This document shows, piece after piece, positions 57,244 to 64,000 of a DNA stretch of 64,000 bases (positions are counted from its first letter, which is position 1; every line of letters begins with the position of its first letter). Position numbers and translations under genes: made by a program. Source of the stretch: Branchiostoma floridae (Eukaryota; Chordata; Leptocardii; Amphioxiformes; Branchiostomatidae); assembly GCF_000003815.2 (NCBI RefSeq), contig NC_049982.1, forward strand, positions 11,100,175 to 11,164,174, given 5' to 3'. The notes beneath the pieces are model-generated. The model was given only the letters and a program-made list of their open reading frames with translations, had not been told where the DNA came from and made no database searches.

Positions 57244-58164
57244 GTAATTATGAATCTTGAGTTTATATTTTTCTGTTTACGACGAACGTTTGATCATTTG
57301 GGTGGAGTGGTGGTGGTAATTTTTTAGGAAGATTTAGCAAAATCTGGCAACGCTGGTTCACCTTTATCCGAGGGGAACCTATATCCGTTGTTTGTAAAAA
57401 AAAAGCAGATTAAGGGATAAGAAGTCGACGGACGGTGGTTTCGAATCAGAAAAAGTTGAAAATACATTTGTATTGCAAATTTGAAACCACATTCCGCAGT
57501 TTTAATACTCCAAAATGTGCTGTTTTTAAAGACAACGGATAAAGGTCGCCCCGTGGATAAAGGTGAACTAGCGTTAGATATTGTGAATTTGACAACTGTA
57601 AAGACTAAGTAAAGGTAGAATCCCGTGGTCCATGCCTTCGCATAATGATACATGTGTTAACATTTTACAGTTGACGTATTCAAAAGTTGTTTTATTTTCA
57701 TTGATTATGCAATAAGGTCACATTTTCATATTCCGTACCAAATAGCATTTTAAGTAGCCCAAAGTTTGAAAGGCAAAGAAGGTTTTTGTGGCATTTTCCA
57801 GACCTCATTAATTATGCAAATGAGACCCTAATTTGCTTGACTTATGTCTAATGATGGCCATGCAAGTGAAGCTCGTTAACCACTTTGATACCATAGTGCT
57901 GTAGTATTCTGTTATCACTGGTGATTGTGAAAACAAGGAAATGAGGTCTCCATTGGAATGATTGATATCTATTTTCCTCTGTTTTAGTGACTTTTACTTA
58001 ACTTTAAGTCATGCAATGAAACGCAATGTAGTTATGTAGTTTCCTCATCAATTATTTAAATTAGCGTCTGATTTAGATACTGATTTTGTCAGAGATATCA
58101 TGCCATAGCCCCTCTCCCCTGCATGCACTATTTCCCCCATCAAAGCACTATTGTAGCTGTCCCA
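57244..58164. other. Region between the last ACSF2-like exon and the NLR-derived gene
   Basis: Scanned on the plus strand for the missing ACSF2 C-terminus (expected V.G..D...GE, later a Lys-rich end); none seen. Otherwise AT-rich with no recognised repeat. Confidence 0.5.
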
Positions 58165-59925
58165 TTAGTCTCGCAACAGCTTGATCCGTAAAAACACCAT
58201 CAACCGTTCCCTTGAAATATGTACTCCTGTTTGTAGTTCCTGTTTGACTCGTTGCCATGCCAGTTCCTGCTTGTCGCCTGCACGAGAACCATCGTACAGG
58301 GTTGTGCCGACCCTGTATGTGCGAACCTGTCCTGCAATCGTGTGAACGGCGTCTCGTGCTTGTTGCGCCGCCACGCGGAAGGACGCGGCTCTACACTTCA
58401 CGTCGAACGTGACATACTCCAGTCTCGACATGTTGACAAAAGCCTTTGCCAGTGAGGAGAGACTGAGAGCCAGTGCGTTGTCCGACAAGTAGAGTTTCTG
58501 TAGCTCCTGCAAGTGAATTAATCTCTTTGCCATGGCTTCGCCTCCCACCTCGGTGATCGCATTGTTTCTAATGTCTAGAGCTTCCAGTCTTTTCAGGTGG
58601 GGAAATTTCTCTGCAATCGCTCTGATGCCATCGTCTCCAATCTTATTGTTTTGAAGAGAAATGTGTGTCAGAGTCGTCAGGAGTTGAAGGCGTTCAGCCA
58701 TTGATGTTGCTGCATTTGCTGAAATTTTGCAGTTCGGCATGAAGAGCTTTCCCGTACCTTCCAGGTATGGGAAAAGGTTAACCAGAGCCGCAACATCATT
58801 ATCTGACAGAGTATGAGATATAGATAACACTGCGGGAACACATATCGGCACACTGTCTGTGCTTGTTGTCACATTCTGCAGTGCCTCCAAGGCGTTACGC
58901 ACGGAGAAAAAGAAGTCACTGTACGCTAAGAAGCCATGTGATGTCATGTACTCGCTTGAAGTTCCGGATTTGACGCAGAAGGCGACAGTCTGAGCTAAGG
59001 TGCATGGGAGACTCCCGCTCAGATTCCAGTACCGACACACCCAGGGCCAGAAGAACCTGTCTTGTAACAGGGACATCACGACATCGTTGGCAGCATAACC
59101 TTCCTCCAGTGCCGTAGCGGGATCGCTGTTTTCTGCAAAGTACTCTCTGATGTACAAAGCCCACTCGCTTTGCCAATCTGCAAGAAAGGGAGGGGAATAC
59201 TTCTCTTGCAACTGAATCTGGGTAGGGGAATGTGCAACCTTAAATCAATCTTCATCAAGCCCAACTCAGTGCCCATACATTTTCATTCCATGCCTGATAG
59301 TTTCTTCTTTGAGTAGAGGTTGTGTTAGTGGTATTTGCAATTAAGAGTTCCAGAAAAACAGTAGATATCCTAAAACGCCAGCTATGATTCACTTGCCATT
59401 CAAAGAGTCAACATGGCGGTGAGTACAGCTGTGACGTCATGTGAGAACGCCCTATTACTGCTGTGCAAAATCTCAAAGAAACGTTAACATTTGATCCGTA
59501 CAAAATTGGTCAACATTCTCTTTGTGCTTACCTGTTCCCTCTGTAGTCGGTGTTGTGAACGGCAGTTGTGGTTTGGAAGTGGTTGTTGAAAGTGTTTTCT
59601 GGTTCATCTGGTGTCAAACACAATAGAATTATTCATTAGAACGAATCGTGTTTGTGTGTGTAAGTGTGTTTGTGTTACGAGTATGCATGTGTGTGTGTAT
59701 GCGTGCATGTGTGTTCATCTGTGTGCATGTGCGCAGGCGCGCAAGGTAGTATGATCATGTGTGTGTGAGTGTGTGCGTGCGTGCGCGTATGTGCTCACGC
59801 GCGCAAGGGTGTGTATGTGTGTGTATGTGTGTGTGTGTATGTGCGTGCGCTTATGTTAGTGTGTTATCGCGTGATTTTGTTAATCTGTGTGTATGTGCTC
59901 AAGCGCGCAAGTGTGTGTGATCGTT

Positions 59926-59956
<31 letters not shown>

Positions 59957-62900
59957 GTGTGTGCATGAGTTAATGTGTAAGGAGAGGGCGGTATATAGAG
60001 AGGCACAGAGAAAGAAAGAGAGAGAGAGAGGGAGTGATATGAATGGGAAACCTTACCAAGTCATCAGAGCGGTTGAAGACTACGCTGACTACAGTTATCG
60101 CAATAGCGGCAATAATGACACCAACGCCAACAGCCACCATGCGCCCTAGACGGGACCTAGAGAATACGCGGCAGTTCTGACTGCACCTCGCGTCGTCATT
60201 ATCATCTCCTGTGAAGCAACACAAACACACAGGGGTTATTGTAGAACCCCTACGTTTCAATCAATCATTAGTGCTACCGTCCTCAAGGCTGATTCTACTT
60301 TCCACTGCTTAATGGTGCTGCTGTGAAAAGTAAGGAATCCAATCCATGAAACATTATTTCTGTATCCTCATCATCACAGGTCATGATGTTTCGGACCACA
60401 TTCTTCTTATTGTCGAGCCATGTTGAGTAGAACCCATCCGTAATTTTTGCCCCAATGACACGAAGGCATTTTAGTAGAAGGAATTTCTTAAGGTGTCAGG
60501 TAAATATTTTTGCCAGCCCAGCAATGAACTGCATTACACAGTTGTGCATTGTAGCATTTCTTGGTAGTCCTCCGGTATCCAAGATGACTCATTGTGTACT
60601 TATCAGGGGGCGTTGGCAGTCCAAGGTCAAAGTATAAGGCCCCTTGCATATACAGTAGACAAAGAATTATGCGTGCGCACTTGGAATTGTGTTCTAGCTT
60701 ATAACTTACCCCTGTTCTGTTCCCTGACTCGGTGCCTCCTGCAAGCTTCATCTTGAGCGGCAACGAACTCGGGATCCAAATCGGCGTACACGTTACTTGA
60801 TGAGGCGGACTTGCCCAGTCGACTGTCGTCCATCTGGTAAAAAGGCTGTTCTTCTTTTTCACCATCGGCTGCTGAGACAACATCCATCTCGTAAAAGGGC
60901 TGCCCTTTTTGTAGCTTGTCTTTGGCAGCGGTGGCATCCATCTTGTAAAACGGTTGTTCTTGTTCATCATCAGCGGGGGAGATGTCCATCTCATAGAACG
61001 GCTGAGCTGAGGCATTTTGGATCGCGTCTTGTGCTGCCAGGAAGTCAGGGTCTAAATCGGCATAAACGTGGGTTGATAGATTCGACTGTTCCTCGCCATT
61101 CTCGTAATTATGCGCGTGTTTTCTATCATTCTCGTAATGCCCGTGATTTTTATCATACTGGTAATATTTGTGTTCCCTATCATTTCTGTTATGTGCGTGT
61201 TCTGTATCGTTCTCATAATCTGCGTGATTTTTATCGTACTGGTAATATTTGTGTTCTCCATCGTTCTCGTAGTGTGCGTGTTCTCTATCGTTCTCGTAGT
61301 GTGCGTGTTCTCTATCGTTCTCGCAGTGTGCGTGATTTCTATCATTCTCGTAATGTGCGTGATTTTTATCGTATTGGTAATATTTGTGTTCTCCATCATG
61401 CCCGTAGTGTGCGTCTTCTCTACCTTTCCAAAGTTTCCTGTTATGTGTGTGTTCTCTATCGTTCTCATAATGTGCGTTTTCTCTATCGTTCTCGTAATGT
61501 GCGTGATTTTTATCGTATTGGTAATATTTGTGTTCTCTATCGTCCTCGTAGTGTGTGTGTTCTCTATCGTTCTCGTAGTGTGCGTGTTCTCTACCGTCCC
61601 TGTTATGTGCGTGTTCTCTATCATTCTCGTAGTGCGCGTGCTCCCTATTGTTCTCGTAATTCGTGCTGCCATGGTTTTGGAAATCAGCTTCTCCGTTTCC
61701 AGTAAAGTCAAGGACAGCGCCCTTGCCATATTCTATAACAGGCTTCAAAGCTGCGCCTGGATCTTCCCTTGCACGCAGTGCTTGTCTCTGCCAGTCGAGG
61801 ATCCGTTTTGTGGACCAGAACCTCTGTCCCTCCCGTCTGACGTACAGCGGGTCCGGCGGGCGGCAAGATGCAATGGCCGGATGAGGTTTTAGTTCCTTCG
61901 GTCGAACCGCAGCGGGCCGAGACACTGAAATATCAAGGATAAGTTATGACGCGACAAAAGATTAAGAAACAAAGTTACTGGAATATGTCATTTGATTTGT
62001 ATTTACGGAATGATGCACAGAAATACAGCTGGGTATGAAAAGGCTGTGTCGGATTAAAGGGACGCGCAACGACAACTTTCGTTGCCAACGCAAATCATTT
62101 CGTCTCCTGCGCGCAGATATTTGTTTGTCGTTGTGTGCGTTTGTAAACCATTTATGTCCTGTGCCCTGCAGTAGTGTCCTTCACATAAACATGAGTATAC
62201 ATAAGACGCGCAGTGTCGGTCACGTGTTTGTTACTATGGTAATGCCTGGACATGTAAATTGTGTCCCGCTTGGGGGGACAGATTTATTTCCCCAAGGACA
62301 TTACATAAAAAGATTCTGATGTCCTTGATACACCTAATCACTACCATGAGTGACCAGACTACTTAGAGGCAGCGCGCGGAGACAATCCCCGCTCACGCGC
62401 GCGCGCACGAGATTTAATTCTGATGACGCTCACTTAACATGATCTTACATCAACTCCGTGGGGCAAGCGGACAGACGTGGGAGTCAGCTAGATATAAATT
62501 TTACAAGTAGTGGGGGCGGGTGCAGAGTTTGTGTGCCCAAGTGGCCGGGGATCGGTGGCAAGTCCTCCGCACCCCGCCTCTATTTTGAATTTTGGAGTCT
62601 GGTCACCCAAGGTGCCTCTTCACGTAAAGAAACGCACTTATCAAAAAGCGTAGGGGTCTTCTCTGGCGTACGTGACTGAAAACGTGATTGCACACAAAAA
62701 ATGTCGAAAAAGCGTATCCTTTTTTGGAGACTTGATATGAGTCACGTTACGGGCACCATGATTGCTTAAGCTTTTCTTTCATATTTCATAATTTCCCATG
62801 TTAAACAGTTATTATATTTTAACAATAATGCACCACAACATTATAGTACCAGGTAGTGGCTTGTAAGAAATATACAGCCACGGTTGGAATTTATCGCCCG

Positions 62901-63856
62901 CGCCTGAGACGACATCCATCATTCAAAAGCAGCTTGAAACGTAGCAATGCTGTTCAAAGAATGATTGTTTGGTCGCTGTGTGTCCTTGATAAAACTAGCT
63001 AGCCAGGCCCTCTGGCAAATCAAGTCAGAACGCTCCTGTCACCGCAGCACTGATCGATAAATTGACTAACATTTTACGCAGACTTTATTGACTCTCTAAA
63101 GGAACAAATCAAACGTGACTGTTTGCTGTTATTTGGAACCAGTCTAGCTGGATGAAATCTTTACATGTATTTGACTTGGCGTAAGAAAGCCGCCCTGTTT
63201 CTAAACGTCCATACGCACGCCCCTTTATTTCTGAAACATGTAACGTTAGATAAGAAATGCCTTCAAAGCCAAAGTGTGCGTTCTAACGTCCGTTACCGGC
63301 AATAGAAAGCATACCCGCCGCAGGAATGTATGTATATATTTATTGCTTTGTCCTTGGTCGGTCGCTCTACCTTAATACACTACTGTTGAATACAAGATGC
63401 TCGGTACTAGATCTCCTCATATCGGATATGTACGACCGACTACATTATACTTCATACGGCGGTTGGATATCTTACCTACTAATTCACAATTACTAACCAT
63501 ATTGTTTCGGTAAAAAAAATCAACATACCCGTTTGCGTTGCCTTTCGATTTTCGTAGAGCTGGTCTAACTCGTCGTCTTGACTTGGTGATGAAGAGGTTT
63601 GCACCGCTGTCTGTGTGGTCTTCGCTCCCTCCTTCCGTGGCAAGGACGGTTCCTTGTGTACTACAGCGTGAGTCGTGATGGTTGTTCTCTCTCTAACGTT
63701 GGACTGGGTATCTTCAGCCGGGCGTCCGCACGACTCTTGCCTCCCGGGCGCTGTTTTCCTCCGCCTGACTGACTGCTTTTTCTTGGACGGACTAAAACCC
63801 TCCAAATCGCGGCTCATTTTTGGCTCCCTAACCACCGCATCTACGTTTTCGGTCAT
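58165..63856 (-). CDS. Predicted membrane protein: Tyr-repeat cytoplasmic region, TM helix, NLR-type LRR ectodomain, 936 aa
   Basis: Five exons, phases agreeing: 63856-63529, 61924-60710, 60208-60057, 59607-59532, 59204-58165. Residues 1-110 are basic and Ser/Thr-rich (SKKKQSVRRRKTAPGRQ). Residues about 199-383 are some 20 copies of a nonapeptide like YENDREHAH. Residues 397-500 hold two VYADLDP.F.AAQD motifs and four QPFY.MD motifs. The TM helix is 538-559 (MVAVGVGVIIAAIAITVVSV), preceded by RSRLGR, so by positive-inside the N-terminus is cytoplasmic (type II). Residues 561-590 are a Thr-rich stalk. Residues 605-673 (YIREYF...LLQDRFFWPWVCRYW...LPCTLAQTVAFCV) resemble the end of a NACHT module in NLRs, followed by LRRs of the ribonuclease-inhibitor type (LTHISLQNNKIGDDGIRAIA) at about 718-878. 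The P-loop half of NACHT is absent. The exon 5 acceptor (GTTGCAAG) is non-ideal, chosen by phase. A signalling or pattern-recognition role is inferred. Confidence 0.78.
59645..60032 (+). repeat. GT-rich microsatellite followed by an AG run
   Basis: Long (TG)n stretches interrupted by GCGTGC and GCGCGCAAG motifs, then (AG)n at about 60008-60032. Alternating purine-pyrimidine sequence of this kind can adopt Z-DNA. It lies between exons 3 and 4 of the NLR-derived gene. The ORFs it makes (such as 59769-59954) are spurious. Confidence 0.9.
61104..61658 (-). repeat. 27 bp coding tandem repeat (nonapeptide YENDREHAH) array
   Basis: About 20 in-frame units inside exon 2 of the NLR-derived gene. Consensus is Tyr-Glu-Asn-Asp-Arg-Glu-His-Ala-His, with variants YQYDKNHAH, YENDREHKY and NRNDREHKY. 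One unit is expanded to 12 residues (NRKLWKGREDAH). A higher-order order EHKY-YQYDKNHAH-YEND recurs at four places, so multi-unit blocks were duplicated. The array is also open in other frames on both strands. Confidence 0.95.
61925..63528. other. First intron of the NLR-derived gene
   Basis: No exon, RNA gene or clear transposon recognised. A CG-alternating run (about 62395-62406) is present. Confidence 0.5.
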
Positions 63857-64000
63857 TTTTGTCGGTATTGGCTCTCGTATGGATAGATTTTTGCCAAGTC
63901 AATCCTCTGAAATGAGGCCCTGTTTCTACTACCGAACGTAGAGCCGTCAAAAATGACAGAACCTCGCCGCAAGGGACTATTTTGATGCTGTTGCCATGGA
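63857..64000. promoter_or_regulatory. 5' flank of the NLR-derived gene
   Basis: 144 bases upstream of the minus-strand ATG. They would contain the 5' UTR; no TATA box is visible before the window ends. Confidence 0.3.

Noticed and set aside
59769-60149. ORFs rich in Cys-Val from the GT microsatellite
   Set aside because: They are simple-sequence translations, on the wrong strand for the surrounding gene.

Overview
This is nuclear DNA from an intron-rich animal, most probably a cephalochordate (Branchiostoma, amphioxus). The reasons are deuterostome gene families (CTHRC1, NAT16/HISAT, SAAL1, PNPLA2-type lipase, ACSF2-type ligase), a CARD protein and an NLR-derived receptor of the kind expanded in amphioxus, many short foldback/TIR elements, and GT-AG introns a few hundred bases to a few kilobases long. 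No prokaryotic feature is present. The assignment to genus is inference. The assembly has three N runs (25437-25585, 34269-34368, 41069-41168).

Layout. (1) 1-10.5 kb: 5' half of a CTHRC1-like secreted collagen-triple-helix gene on the minus strand, with an 8.4 kb first intron; its C-terminal exon(s) lie left of the window. (2) 12.4-14.3 kb: complete three-exon NAT16/histidine-N-acetyltransferase-like gene, minus. (3) 17.8-20.0 kb and 22.6-23.3 kb: two neighbouring plus-strand genes for Pro/Trp/Tyr/Arg-rich proteins of unrecognised family that share a short motif. (4) 24.7-38.6 kb: SAAL1, minus, about 13 exons, with introns full of DNA-transposon remnants and a nested opposite-strand single-exon coiled-coil/CARD gene. 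(5) 39.1-47.6 kb: PNPLA2 (ATGL)-like patatin lipase, plus, nine coding exons, head-to-head with SAAL1 across about 0.5 kb. (6) 50.8-57.2 kb: 14 exons of an ACSF2-like acyl-CoA synthetase, plus, whose C-terminal domain is not found in the window. (7) 58.2-63.9 kb: five-exon minus-strand gene for a predicted single-pass membrane protein. It has a long cytoplasmic N-terminus with about 20 nonapeptide repeats rich in Tyr-x-Asn, a transmembrane helix, a Thr-rich stalk, and an ectodomain that looks like the C-terminal part of an NLR (end of NACHT plus LRRs) without the nucleotide-binding P-loop.

The genes do not form a pathway. The most notable objects are the NLR-derived membrane protein with its tyrosine-motif array, the CARD gene nested in SAAL1, and the truncated/degenerate ACSF2-like gene. 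All exon models were built by hand from splice signals, reading phase and family resemblance. Within each model the phases of adjacent exons agree, but no transcript evidence was available.
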